Counted from the stretch's first letter, positions 24,074 to 36,769 are shown. The stretch is DNA of 64,000 nt from Nepenthes gracilis (GCA_033239525.1 BSYO01000005.1:25030519-25094518); one strand, 5' to 3'. The notes: a model not told the origin generated them from the letters alone. Program-made: numbers and translations.

Positions 24074-27000
24074 AGTTAGTATCGAGAGAAAGAGAGATGC
24101 CTAGGTTTGATCTCAATCGTATGCTAAGCTTAGGTTTGATTAAGATTGATCGATTGAAAGTAAATGAAGGCTGTGAGGACCAAGTTAGTCCGGTAGTTTC
24201 GGTTACCCAAGTCCTAGAACTTAGATTAGCGCTAAGTTAGAAGCGATAATTTAATCGGATGGCTAGCCTACACGTCCCTAGCTTGTGTTCTAGGAGTGGC
24301 TTGATCCGAATTGCTTCGGTTCCAAGAAAATATTAGTAGCGGCTCCTGAATGGGGACTACTAGTATTGGATTGCCGACGGTAGGTCGAGAGAAAGAATGG
24401 TGTGTCGAGACACCTAAGTAGTCGAATTTGACTAGTATCAATCGGGACCTCGACCGATCGGGGGGTGGATTCAAGGCCTTGGATAATTAATCTGGGTTTT
24501 GGTTTAAGTTTGACTGGTTCTCGGTTGAAGTCCTTGGATCGGTACCTTGCTTTCAAGGTTGCTAGACCAACCTAGGAAGCGTGATGAATCGGGTGAAGTT
24601 AAGTTTGGGCATATGAAGCTCTAGGTTGGAAATTCATGAAGTGTCTAGACTTGTGGGCAGTCTAGATCCTTAAGATCGAGATGTGGATCTTGGAGGTTGA
24701 AGATATCGTTGTGGTGACCCCATGTACGATAGAAGACACGCGTGCTGCCCCGTGATAGATGTAGGAAGTGGCTTGACCTCGGGTGGTTGACGTGAGAAAG
24801 ATCTTGGGTCTCGAGGATTAAGAAATATGGTCCCATGTATTATGGAAGCTTCTTGAATTGATTTTGTGTCGATGAGGCCTTGGGAGCGTGTCTCAATGGT
24901 GGATAGTCCCGATCGCGAGATTTAAGGATATCTTTAGTCCTAGACAGGTGGTGAAAAGGTTCGGGTGTTTTAAACGAGTCCTAAGATTTGAGCTCAATGT
25001 GTTAATGTCACCGTCGTGGCAAGAGGTAAGGTTCATGGGTTTAATATTGTGATCTGATGTTGTTTTGAGGATTCCAAACCCATGTTGGGATTGTGGTTGA
25101 GATTGTGTAATTGGGAGGATCTAGGCTTGGCAGTGATATCAAGGATGACCTAGTATTCGGAAGGCGAAAAGAAAGATGGCAGCCACTATTCATGGATGAA
25201 TCTTGAATGAATGCTTTTCTCCAAGAGATTTTGAAACTAGGATCTAAGTTATAGATAGTAATGGGGTGTTGGATTGAGGGGATGGTCAGATCCTCCGATT
25301 TTGGAATGAGGAAATCCAGCACCGTAGGATCGCAGCTCGGCGATGGTGGTGCATGCAGAATTTGTGGATCACGAGATGGAAATGAAATCTCTCAAGCGTG
25401 ATGTCACAAAGACTTGCTTCTTGGGGACCCCGAGTATGTTTATGGTTTTGTGATTCCGGGGTTAAGGGATCTAAGTCCGATACAAGTGGTATCGAGGTTG
25501 TGATATCCTCGAGCTTGTGAATATGATTGGTTGGAGTTAATTTGAATCGCCTTGTGGTGTCAATCTTGTCGACGTTTAAAATGATTCGGTCGAGTAAGTT
25601 ACCTGGATTGATTGCCTAGTAATTGGAATCGCGGCATTTTGGGTATGAACTTGAGATAGTTAAAGTGTTAAGCCATGATCCGATCTTTAATAGTAGTTCG
25701 TGGACTAATCAGCAGTGCTAATTTAGTCTGATTGGTAAAAGATAACATCCGGCAATCAAAGGTTGTGGGATTTGGAGCATGAGTTTGAATTGATCGAGGT
25801 GATCAAGAAATTGATATCGCCTTTCTTGTAAATCAATTGATCGAGGATGTTATCGAAAGGGAAGAGTCGGTCGAAGTTATCTTATGATCGGTAATTCGAG
25901 GTCATATCGAATCAATGCCAACCGCTGAGGATTTTAGGTAGGGTAGTGGAAGTATCGGCTTGGTAATGGTGGTTGAATATTTCAACCTTTGAGGTAAATA
26001 GATGGACCGGATAAGGTGTTTTACAATTTCAAAAATTGGCTAGAGACTAATGATTGATGATCAAAGCTTTGGGACGGATGGGCATAGTCCGTGAGCCGTC
26101 GTGAAGGCTTGATGAATTCTAAAGATCGATCCGGGGTCCGTAATGGACCGTTAGGATCAATAGAGTTGTAGCCGGACGTATCCGGGTCAAGGATACGGTC
26201 ACCGTAAGTCCAAAACGCCGTTTAGGGTCTTGTTGATCGATGGCGTTTCATGAGTATTATGAGATGATCTTCGACCACGTCTGGGTCGATGTTGAAGTAA
26301 CTATGTGATAATCAGGAATTTCAAGATATCGATGGTGTGTGCAATCATCTTTGATCTAATTGGATAGGGTGATTAATGTTCGTGACGTTGGTTGACTCCT
26401 AATGGGTCCGATGAGTTCTCGTGGAATGTAATATCTTTGAGATAAGTGGGGAGGAGTTCAGATTAGCGTCACCCTCCCACGTGTGCGCCGGAAATTGGCC
26501 ATTGAGGTTTTCTTTTTGGCTTCAGGAGTATTGTCTTCGGAGATAGGAAGATGATCATATGGCCTTGTATGTGGTTAGATTTGTCTAAAGGTCGAGAAGT
26601 GAACATCGGTGTCTTCCTAAGTCGGGCATCAATGTTGGAAATTGATGTCGGGAAAGCTTTGGACTTGTATGTCTTTGAAGTTTCAGGTAATGTGAAAGTT
26701 ACATCGCTAGTAAGTCCAAATTGATTGGGTGAGAAAATGTCGTGATCTTGCCGGAAGTTAGAATCGTATTCGGTTTTGGTCGAGTTGGCTCGTTGATATG
26801 CCAACGGATCTTGAGGTTACTAAGTGATCGAAATTTTGAGATCTGGGCAAGAATTTAAGGTCTTGTCAACTTTTTGGGAGATTGTTATGACCAAATCGTG
26901 ATTTAGTGATTTGAGGATTGACTCGAGTGCGCAGGGTAAGGCCAGGCCCGTGGCCCGGATTCCTGAATAAGGTTGAGGCTACAGTGACCGATTTCTTTCG

Positions 27001-27343
27001 AGGCATGAAAATGAATTCAAGTGAAAAAGGTCATTGATCCGCTTGGAGTGTCGGATTGAGTTGGAAGATGTCCGGCATGGTTGAAGGTCACTTTTGAAAT
27101 TTGGAGAATCGTTATGAGGTCTTCCTTGTATCGATGGATGAGAGAATTGATAAGTGACCGGATTGGGCCGTTTTTGAAAGGCTAAGGATTTGTTTTGTGA
27201 CGAGAACAAGGACGATTCCAATCCTTGAGGATCTAAAATAGGCGTTGTCCGAGGATGATTTGATCTTTGAGGAGTTCATCTCAGTAGATTTGGGAGTTTG
27301 AGGCTTGTTAAATTTATCTAAAATTTTATAAGTGGGGGAGAGT
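24074..27343 (+). other. LARD internal region 1, non-coding
   Basis: 3270 bp. I see no gag, protease, RT, integrase or other protein motif on either strand, and the open frames are short. It aligns end to end with 30140-33430. The last codons of a chromovirus-type pol tail (NFGDEIL in copy 2) are mutated here (ttatctaaaattttataag). Confidence 0.7.
24077..24088 (+). other. LARD primer-binding site, copy 1
   Basis: tagtatcgagag, 3 bp after LTR 1. It is the counterpart of the copy 2 site with one further change. Confidence 0.5.
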
Positions 27344-30139
27344 TGTGAGGTTCCGGGTTTGTGAACCCGATAGTGCAAGAGGTGATTAGTATGTTAATGA
27401 TCAATACTAATCTTATGGGATGATTAAGGTTTGCATCGGAAGAAAAAATCGAAAAATTACCGGGTCCGGGCTGCTGGAGCCCTGCCAGCAGGCTTGCGCC
27501 TGCTGGGCGCTCGAGCCGAGGCTCGAGCGGTGGAAGCAGAACCGGCCCGTGGCTGGCCGCTCGCCAGCCGCTCGATGGGGCGCTCGAGCGGTGGCTGGCA
27601 GTAGCACGGCCGCTCGCTGGCCGCTCGCCGGCCGCTCGAGCGGCCGGCGCAGTATATATTCCGCCGCGCGATTTGTTCTCCTCATTTTTCGATCGGCCGA
27701 GGGTTTGGAGGAGAGAGAGAGGGGCGCGACTAGAGAGAGAAGAAGGGAGATCGAGCCCGAGAGTCCGATTCCGCCCGAGAGCCAGGTATAAAGGTGAAAG
27801 CACGCGTCGAGGCAAGTGTTCTCATACCCACTTCTCGTTCTCTTTCGATGTTTTGTGTATTTTCGTTGGGTATTTTGTGTCGATACCCACGGGGAATGTT
27901 AGGACATTGAAAACCCATGCCTTGAGGTCCATGAAAATGTAGTTAGTTGTCCGAACCGGTCCGATTCGCCCGGTGATTTGCGCTGAACCCTAACCTACGG
28001 GATTTTGGGGTTTCCCGTTTCCCGCCCCGTATCATGAAATTGACCCCAAAATTGGAAAGCCCACGTCCCAATGATGAATATATGTCGGCCGCTGGTCCGA
28101 TCTCGCACGCTTGGACCCGTCGCGCGTCCCGAGCCCATTAAAGGGGCGCTGTCACTGTTCACCCGAGACCGAAGGTGGACTTTACGCGTTGTCGCCTTCG
28201 GGAAATGTTGAAAGAACCCTAGAATATGAATACCCGTATCCCAATTGTGTGTACACATCGACCGGATGCCGAATCTCGCAAGATTTGACCCGTTCGTGGC
28301 ATCCGGGAGCCTTGATAATGTCCCGTTGTCGATAATCCGGAAATAAATGGGAAGTTGTGTACTTCCACTCTCGTGATAAGTTAAATCGAACCCCAACGTG
28401 AAATATCGTGGTACAAAGAGTACGAACGAATCACCGGACGTCCGATTTCCCAAGTATCGAATCGTAATACGGCGTCGCGGGTGTTCCAAGAGAAATCCGA
28501 TAATGTTTACCCAAAACGAGACAAGAAATGCAAAGTGAAATGTGATCCCAATTGTAATGAAAGAACGTTTAAATGATTAAACGTAAATGTAAGCCCCCCA
28601 ATATGAATCCGCAGGTCGGAGGCAAAGGAATGAGTCTCGGAGGTTCCAAAGTAATATGTGATCATTTGAGGTAAGAATCTGATCTCTTTGGGAACTTGAG
28701 TTGATTATGGTGACTAAGGGAACCGGATCCCGTAGAAAGTGGAAGCGAACTTGTGATGACTTGGATTAAGGGAATTGAGTCCCATTGGATATTGAGATCC
28801 TTGACGTGCATGGAAGGAGTCCACATTGTGGCTTGAGATGATGTAATCTCCTGGATGGAGATGTGATTGATGATGTAATCTCCCGGTTGGAGATGATTGT
28901 GATGGGAATGAGGTTTCCCGAGATTCGATTGTGTATGGCAAATGTGGATTTTCCTCTCCAAGTGTCGAACCTAACCTCAAACTAGGACCGAAGTCATATG
29001 GGTAGTATTCTTTGGCGTACCATGTCCATCGTGGTGGGAACCCGAGGGATACTTGGCCACGTATTCCGCCGCTCGTGTGAGCGGGTGATGTCTGTGGGTA
29101 CGCTTTAGGAAACTACCGTGGAAGGACGAGGATTGCCCGACCCCGGGTGTGGGGTGGTCGACACTACATATTGAGATGTAGTTGTCAAGTGATGATTGTT
29201 GCATGGATGCAACCGAGGGTCGTGTGCTACCGACCGAAAGTAAGTAGCCGTGGCTTTAGAATGTAGCGAACACATTCCCCGTCCTCGCTCTCATCGTTGG
29301 TTAGTACGATCTACTAGCCAATGGTCCGCAAAGATGATATAATAAAGAAAATGAATAATATCCAATTGATGAACCGAATGAATCCAATAGACCCGGAATG
29401 AGAACCGAATGAACCAAAGTGATTCAAGATGAAACCGTGAGAACCGTAGGAATCGAGTGATCCCACCGCTTCCCCGTTCCTCGATCGTAGAGAGTGTGTA
29501 TCCCCTCCCGTTTGATCCTTGTTCGTGTCTTGAGGTGAATATGATTACATTTCTTGAGAAATTTGGCTCACTCTTCACTGTTTGATGTTTTTCCTTTCAG
29601 ATGAGAACACTTAGTCAAGCGCAGTAGATAGAGCAAGGAGAGAGACTTGCTTGATATGACTGGGTTGGACGGCGCGTGATCGTAAGATTTGTGCATAGAG
29701 TTGGATCGGATCGCGGACACTGGCCGCGATTGAGCGTGGCTCATTGTTGCTATTTTATGGTTTTATTATGCTTCCGCAGATGTATGATGATTTAGTTATG
29801 CTTCCCGTCCTGTATATTTATGTTTGGAGTTTTGTTTAATTAGATGGCATCTCTCAGATCCAAGATCGTAGGTCAGGTTGTGTCGTGTTGGAGCCATGGA
29901 TGATATGGCTGTGTTGTGATCCTGTGTGGCATGTTGTAGGCTTTGAGTTAAGCCTTTTGATTAGATGTGTGCTTGTTGCGGGTTGATATTTTAAGCGGGT
30001 TGTATTTCGGTTTCGTCCGGTTGCGGAGGAAATTCTGCACGGATTTTCTCGTAGAATCCATAGCATTAATTATGGGCTCTAGGGTGTGTTTAGGCATTGC
30101 GGAGGTTATTCAATAGAGAATAACTGTTCTAAAATCACA
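27344..30139 (+). repeat. LARD LTR 2 (central, shared)
   Basis: 2796 bp, TGTGAGGTTCC to ATCACA. It acts as 3' LTR of the left unit and 5' LTR of the right unit. It is preceded by the tract gtgggggagagt and followed by the primer site. Confidence 0.85.
27626..27649. promoter_or_regulatory. 24-bp perfect palindrome beside the LTR 2 TATA motif
   Basis: The half-site cgccggccgctc is followed at once by its reverse complement. It sits 3 bp before tatatatt (27653-27660), at the end of a GC-rich stretch (27466-27650) packed with gccgctcg and gctcgag words. It may be a promoter architecture element or a replication/recombination hotspot. LTR 3 keeps the same palindrome at 33713-33736. Confidence 0.6.
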
Positions 30140-30142
30140 GCT

Positions 30143-30154
30143 TGGTATCGAGAG
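30143..30154 (+). other. LARD primer-binding site, copy 2
   Basis: tggtatcgagag, 3 bp after the LTR 2 end. It differs from the initiator tRNA-Met complement tggtatcagagc by a shift around cag. Copy 1 has tagtatcgagag at 24077-24088. Confidence 0.6.
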
Positions 30155-33100
30155 AATAAGAGAGATGCCTAGGTTTGATCTCGAATCGTATGCGGAAGCT
30201 TAGGTTTGATTAAGATTGATCGATTGAGTAAATGAAGGCCCCTGTGAGGACCAAGTTAGTCCGGGTAGTTTCGGTTACCCAAGTCCTAGAACTTAGATTA
30301 GCGCTAAGTTAGAAGCGATAATTTAATTCGGATGGGCTAGCCTACACGTCCTAGCTTGTGTTCTAGGAGTGGCTTGATCCGGTGCTTCGGTTCCAAGAAA
30401 ATATTAGTAGCGGCTCCTGAATGGGGACTACTAGTATTGGATTGCCGACGGTAGGTCGAGAGAAAGAATGGTGTGTTGAGACACCTAAGTAGTCGAATTT
30501 GACTAGTATCAATTGGGACCTTGGACTGATCAGGGTGGATTCAAGGCCTTGGATAATTAATCTCGGTTTGAGGTTTAAGTTTGACTGGTTCTCGGTTGAA
30601 GTCCTTGGATCGGTACCTTGCTTCGAAGGGTTGCTAGACCAACCTAGGAAGCGTGATGAATTGGGTGGAGTTAAGTTTGGGCATATGAAGCTCTAGGTTG
30701 AAATTCATGAAGTGTCTGACTTGTGGGCGGTCTAGATCCTTAAGATTGAGATGTGGATCTTGAGGTTGAAGATATCGTTGTGGTGACCCCATGTCGATAG
30801 AAGACACGGCGTCTTGCCCCGTGATAGATAGGAAGTGAAGTCAACCTCGGGTGGTTGACGTGAGAAAGATCTTGGGTCTCGAGGATTAAGAAATATGGTC
30901 CCATGTATTATGGAAGCTTCTTGAATTGATTTTGTGTCGATGAGGCTCTTGGGAGCGTGTCTCAATGGTGGATAGTCCGATCGCGAGATTTAAGGATATC
31001 TTTAGTCCTAGGCAGTGGTGAAAAGGTTCGGTGTTTTAAATCGGAGTCCTAAGATTTGAGCTCAATGTGTTAATGTCACTGTCGTGGCAAGAGGTAAGGT
31101 TCATGGGTTTAATATTGTGATCGATGTTGTTTTGAGGATTCCAAACCCATGTTGGGATTGTGGTTGAGATTGTGTAATTGGGAGGATCTAGGCTTGGCAG
31201 TGATATCAAGGATGACCTAGTATTCGGAAGGCGAAAAGAAAGATGGCAAATGCCCATATTCATGGATGAATCTTGAATGAATGCTTTTCCGAAGAGATTT
31301 TGAAACTAGGATCTAAGTTATAGATAGTACGGGTGTTGGATTGAGGATGGTTGTATCCTCCGATTTTGGAATGAGGAAATCCAAAGACCGTAGGATCGAG
31401 CTCGAGCGATGGTGGTGCATGCAGAATTTGTGGATTGCCGAGATTGGAAATGAAATCTCTCAAGCGTGATGTCACAAAGACTTGCTTCTTGGGGACCCCG
31501 AGTATGTTTATGGTTTTGTGATTCCAGGGGTTAAGGATCTAAGTCCGTACAAGTGGTATCGAGGTTGTGATATCCTTGAGCTTGTGAATATGATTGGTTG
31601 GGTTAATTTGAATCGCCTTGTGGTGTCAATCTTGTCGTGACGTTTAAAATGATTCGGTCGTTAAGTTATCTGGATTGATTGCCTAGTAATTGAATCGCAA
31701 TTTTGGGTATGAACTTGAGATAGTTAAAGTGTTAAGCCATGATCTCGATCTTAATAGTAGTTCGTGGACGAATCGGGGTGCTAATTTGGTCGGATTGGTA
31801 AAAGATAACATCCGGCAATCAAAGTTGTGGGATTTGGAGCATGAGTTTGAATTGATCGAGGTATCAAGAAATTGATATCGCCTTTTCTTGTAAATCAATT
31901 GATCGAGGATGTTATCGAAAAAGGAAGAGTCGGTCGAGTTATCTTATGATCGGTAATTCGAGGTCATATCGAATCAATGCCAACCGTTGAGGATTTTAGG
32001 TAGGGCCGTGGAAGTATCGGCTTTGGTACTATGGTTGAATATTTCAGAACCTTTGAGGTAAATAGATGGACCGATAAGGTGTTTTACGAATTTCAAAAAT
32101 TGGCTAGGAGACTAATGATTGGATGATCGTGCTTTGCGGACGGATGGGCATAGTCCGTGAGCCGCCGTGAAGGCTTGATGAATTCTAAAGATCGATCCGG
32201 GTCCGTAATGGGACCGTTGTGGATCAATAGGAGTTGTAGCCCCACGGTATCCGGTCGAGGATACGGTCACCGTAAGTCCGGAAACGCCCGTTTGGGTCTT
32301 GTTGGATCGATGGCGTTTCATGAAGTATTATGAGATGATCTTTCACCACGTGCGGGGTCGATGTTGAAGTAGCTTCATGTGATAATCGGGAATTTCAAGG
32401 ATATCGATGGTGTGTGCAATCATCTTTGATCTAATCGATAGGGTGATTAATGTTCGTGACATTGGGTTGACCCCTAATGGGTCCGATGAGTTCTCGTGGA
32501 ATGTAATATCTTTGAGATAAGTGGGGAGGAGTTCAGATTAGCGTCACCCTCCCACGTGTACGCCGGAAATTGGCCATTGAGGTTTTCTTTGAAAACTCGT
32601 GGAGTATTGTCTTCGGAGATAGGAAGATGATCATATGGCCTTGCATGTGGTTAGATTTGTCTAAAGGTTGAGAAGTGAACATCGGTGTCTTCCTTGCGAA
32701 GTCGGGCATCAATGTTGGAAATTGATGTCATGCGAGTTTTGGACTTGTATGTCTTTGAAGTTTCATAGGTAATGTAAAAAGTTACATCGCTAGTAAGTCC
32801 ATTGATTGGGTGAGAAAATGTCGTGATCTTCTTGGAAGTTAGAATCGTATTCGGTTTTGGTCGGTTGGCTCGTTGATATGCCAACGGATCTTGAGGTTAC
32901 TAAGTGATCAAATTTTTTGAGATCCGGGGCAAGAATTTAAGGTCTTGTCAACTTTTTGGGAGATTGTTATGACTGTGCCGTGATTTAGTGATTTGAGGAT
33001 TGACTCGGAGTGCGCGGGGGTAAGCGTTGTGGGCCCGTGGCCCGTAGATTCCCCGAATAAGGTTGAGGCTCTAGTGACCGATTTCTTTCGAGGCATGAAA

Positions 33101-33394
33101 TGAATTCAAGTGAAAGGTCATTGATCCGTTGGAAGTGTCGGATTGAGTTGGAAGATGTCCGGCATGGTTGAAGGTCACTTTTGAAATTTGGAGAATCGTT
33201 ATGAGGTCTTCCTTGTATCGATGGATGAGAGAATTGATAAGTGACCGGATTGGGCCGTTTTGAAAGGCTAAGGATTTGTTTTGTGACGAGAACAAGGACG
33301 ATTCCAATCCTTGAGGATCTAAAATAGGCGTTGTCCGAGGATGATTTCAGTCTTTGAGGAGTTCATCTCAGATTTGGGAGTTTGAGGCTTGTTA

Positions 33395-33430
33395 AATTTC
33401 GGGGACGAAATTTTATAAGTGGGGGAGAGT
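33395..33430 (+). other. LARD pol-tail remnant and polypurine tract, copy 2
   Basis: ttaaatttcggggacgaaa and the following ttttataag encode the typical last residues LNFGDEIL of Del/Tekay chromovirus pol. The tract gtgggggagagt follows, then the LTR starts. Copy 1 has the tract at 27332-27343. Confidence 0.6.
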
Positions 33431-36217
33431 TGTGAGGTTCCGGGTTTGTGAACCCGATAATTAAGAGGTGATTAGTATGTTAATGATCAATACTAATCTT
33501 ATGGGATGATTAAGGTTTGGTATCGGAAGAAAAATCGGAAAATTACTCGGGTCCGGGCTGCTGGAGCCCTGCCAGCAGGCTTGCGCCTGCTGGGCGCTCG
33601 AGCCGAGGCTCGAGCGGTGGAAGCAGAACCGGCCCGTGGCTGGCCGCTCGCCAGCCGCTCGATGGGGCGCTCGAGCGGTGGCTGGCAGTAGCACGGCCGC
33701 TCGCTGGCCGCTCGCCGGCCGCTCGAGCGGCCGGCGCAGTATATATTCCGCCGCGCGATTTGTTCTCCTCATTTTTCGATCGGCCGAGGGTTTGGAGGAG
33801 AGAGAGAGGGCGCGACTAGAGAGAGAAGAAGGGAGATCGAGCCCGAGAGTCCGATTCCGCCCGAGAGCCAGGTATAAAGGTGAAAGCACGCGTCGAGGCA
33901 AGTGTTCTCATACCCACTTCTCGTTCTCTTTCGATGTTTTGTGTATTTTCGGGTATTTTGTGTCGATACCCACGGGGGAATGTTAGGACATTGAAAACCC
34001 ATGCCTTGAGGTCCATGAAAATGTAGTTAGTTGTCCGAACTGGTCCGATTCGCCTGGGTGATTTGCGCCTAACCCTAACCTACGGGATTTTGGGGTTTCC
34101 GTTTCCCCCCCGTATCATGAAATTGACCCCAAAATTGGAAAGCCCACGTCCCAATGATGAATATATGTCGGCCGCGGTCCGATCTCGCACGCTTGGACCC
34201 GCTCGCGGCCCGAGCCCATTAAAGGGGCGCCCCACATGTTCACCCGAGACCGAAGGTGGACTTTACGCGCTGTCGCCTTCGGGAAATGTTGAAAGAACCC
34301 TAGAATATGAATACCCGTATCCCAATTGTGTGTACATCGACCGGATGCCGAATCTCGCAAGATTTGACCCGTTCGTGGCATCCGGAGCCTTGATAATGTC
34401 CGTTGTCGATAATCCGGAAATAAATGGGAAGTTGTGTACTTCCACTCGTGATAAGTTAAATCGAACCCAACGTGAAATATCGTGGTACAAAGAGTACGAA
34501 CGAATCCACCGGACGTCCGATTTCCCAAGTATCGAATCAGGTACGAGCGTCCGGGTGTTCCAAGAGAAATCCGATAATGTTTACCCAAAACGACAAGAAA
34601 TGCAAAGTGAAATGTGATCCCAATTGTAATGAAAGAACGTTTAAATGATTAAACGTAAATGTAAGCCCCGAATATGAATCCGTGTGCTGGAGGCAAAGGA
34701 ATGAGTCTCGGAGGTTCCAAAGTAATATGTGATCATTTGAGGTAAGAATCTGATCTCTTTTGGGAACTTGAGTTGATTATGGTGACTAAGGGAACTGGAT
34801 CCCGTAGAAAGTGGAAGCGAACTTGTGATGACTTGGATTAAGGGAATTGAGTCCCATTGGATATTGAGATCCTTGACGTGCATGGAAGGGAGTCCACATT
34901 GTGCTTGAGATGATGTAATCTCCTGGATGGAGATGTGATTGATGATGTAATCTCCCGGTTGGAGATGATTGTGATGGGAATGAGGTTTCCCGAGATTCGA
35001 TTGTGTATGGCAAATGTGGATTTTCCCTCTCCAAGTGTCGAACCTAACTCAAACTAGGACCCCGAGTCATATGGGTAGTATTCTTTGGCGTACCATGTCC
35101 ATCGTGGTGGGAACCCGAGGGATACTTGGCCACGTATTCCGCCGCTCGTGTGAGCGGGTGATGTCCGTGGTACGCTTTAGAAAACTACCGTGGAAGGACG
35201 AGGATTGCCACCGACCCCCTGGTGTGGGGTGTGTCGACACTACATATTGAGATGTAGTTGTCGGTGATGATTGTTGCATGGATGCAACCGAGGGTCGTGT
35301 GCTACCGACCAAAGTAGTAGCCGTGGCTTTAGAATGTGTAGCGAACACATTCCCCGTCCTCGTTCTCTCGCATCGTTGGTTAGTACGATCTACTAGCGGT
35401 CCGCAAAGATGATATAATAAAGAAAATGAATAATATCCAATTGATGAACCGAATGAATCCAATAGACCGAATGAGAACCAATGAACCAAAGTTGATTCAA
35501 GATGAAACCGTGAGAACTGCAGGAATCGAGTGATCCCAATTGCTTCCTGTTCCTTGATCGTAGAGAGTGTGTATCCCTCCCGTTTCGGTCCTTGTTCGTG
35601 TCTTGGGGGTGAATATGATTACATTCTTTGAGAACTTGTTGGCTCACTCTTCTTTGCTTGATGTTTTTCCTTTCGATGAGAACACTTAGTCAAGCGCAGA
35701 GAGATAAAGCAAGGAGAGAGACTTGCTTGATATGACCGGGGTTGGACGGGCGCGTGATCGGAAGATTTGTGCATAGAGTTGGATCGATCGCGGGATGACT
35801 GGCCGCCGCGAAGCGTGGCTCATTGTTGCTATTTTATGGTTTTATTATGCTTCCGCAGATGTATGATGATTTAGATTATGCTTCCGGCCTGTATATTTAT
35901 GTTTGGAGTTTTGTTTAATTAGATGGATCTCTGCTAGATCCGAAGATCTGTGGTTGTGTCTCGTGTTGGAGCCATGGATGATATGGCTGTGTTGTGTTGT
36001 GATCCCGTGGCATGTTGTAGGCTTTGAGTTAAGCCTTTTGATTAGATGTGTGCTTGTTGCAGTTGATATTTTAAAGCGGTTGTATTTCGGTTTTCGGCCA
36101 GGTCTGCAGAGGAAATTCTCACGATTTTCTCAGAATCCATAAGATTAATTATGGGCTCTAGGGTGTGTTTAGGCATTGACGGAGGTTATTCAATAGAGAA
36201 TAATCCGTTCCGTCACA
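33431..36217 (+). repeat. LARD LTR 3 (right)
   Basis: 2787 bp, TGTGAGGTTCC to CGTCACA, followed directly by the agaat target duplication. By eye it is closer to LTR 2 than to LTR 1 in the GC-rich part, but shares gataattaagagg with LTR 1 near its start. Confidence 0.85.
33713..33736. promoter_or_regulatory. 24-bp perfect palindrome beside the LTR 3 TATA motif
   Basis: Identical to the LTR 2 palindrome and at the same distance from tatatatt (33740-33747). In LTR 1 (about 21600-21626) the left arm is altered (cgccagccgcc), which breaks the symmetry. Confidence 0.6.
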
Positions 36218-36740
36218 AGAATTTTTTGATGAGTCATTATGAATAGGAGGATGAGTTTGCATGATTGAAAGAAGAAAAATGTACGGTGACAAAAATATGA
36301 TATCAAATTTATTGAATGGGCTTAATTTGTCGTACACGTAGTGATGGATGAGATGAGAAGACTAAGAAACTTCCTTTAAGGCTTGGAGAAATACTTGATT
36401 GGGTTTTACTCTTTGAGTAAAAGTTAGAGAGAGTAAAATTTTTTTAGTAGAAAAATGTGAGCTAGGATGCCAAAAATTTAAATTGTAAGAATCTCACAAA
36501 ATTCTGAAATTTCATGATCAGGGGATAAAAAAAAATGAGTTGAGAATCAAGGAGCTGAAGGCAAGTAGCAAGAATCTAATGTGGTATGCGACTATTATAA
36601 GAAGTTTATAGAGGATGGACGTGTTATAACTAGACCAGCGCTTGTTTTATTATTAGTCAATTCGATCACATGATAGAGTAATCCCACCTGATGAGGTAGA
36701 CCAATAAGAAGCTTAGTGTTTTGGGAGAACTTTAGTGGTG
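36218..36740 (+). pseudogene. Old chromovirus gag, 3' fragment
   Basis: Starts at the second agaat copy and reads on as FLMSHYE and EDEFA with stops, in line with the gag C-terminal half after the FLEKYF-type motif. The zinc knuckle could not be made out with certainty. Confidence 0.5.
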
Positions 36741-36769
36741 ACTACTAAGGATGGAGATTGTCTCCATAG

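Larger units (their letters stand above)
30140..33430 (+). other. LARD internal region 2, non-coding
   Basis: 3291 bp. Same content as internal region 1 with small indels. It ends with ttcggggacgaaattttata and a polypurine tract. No protein motif was recognised. Confidence 0.7.
21319..36217 (+). mobile_element. Three-LTR composite LARD-like retrotransposon array
   Basis: Three LTRs (21319-24073, 27344-30139, 33431-36217) alternate with two internal regions (24074-27343, 30140-33430). Both LTR ends are TG...CA, and the whole array is flanked by agaat at 21314-21318 and 36218-36222. Each internal region starts with a degenerate tRNA-Met type primer site (tggtatcgagag) and ends with a polypurine tract. 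No gag or pol is readable. LTRs near 2.8 kb and non-coding internals near 3.3 kb match large retrotransposon derivatives (LARDs). The ttcggggacgaaattttata before the polypurine tract resembles the end of Del/Tekay chromovirus pol, which suggests those elements as source and helper (inference). Confidence 0.85.

Noticed and set aside
27349..27371. Small inverted repeat ttccgggtttgtgaacccga at the LARD LTR start, considered as a terminator hairpin
   Set aside because: It is part of the LTR terminus in all three copies; there is no bacterial-type context and no gene before it.
34063..34617. 184-codon plus frame in LARD LTR 3
   Set aside because: The same region is interrupted in LTR 1 and LTR 2; no domain; chance frame.
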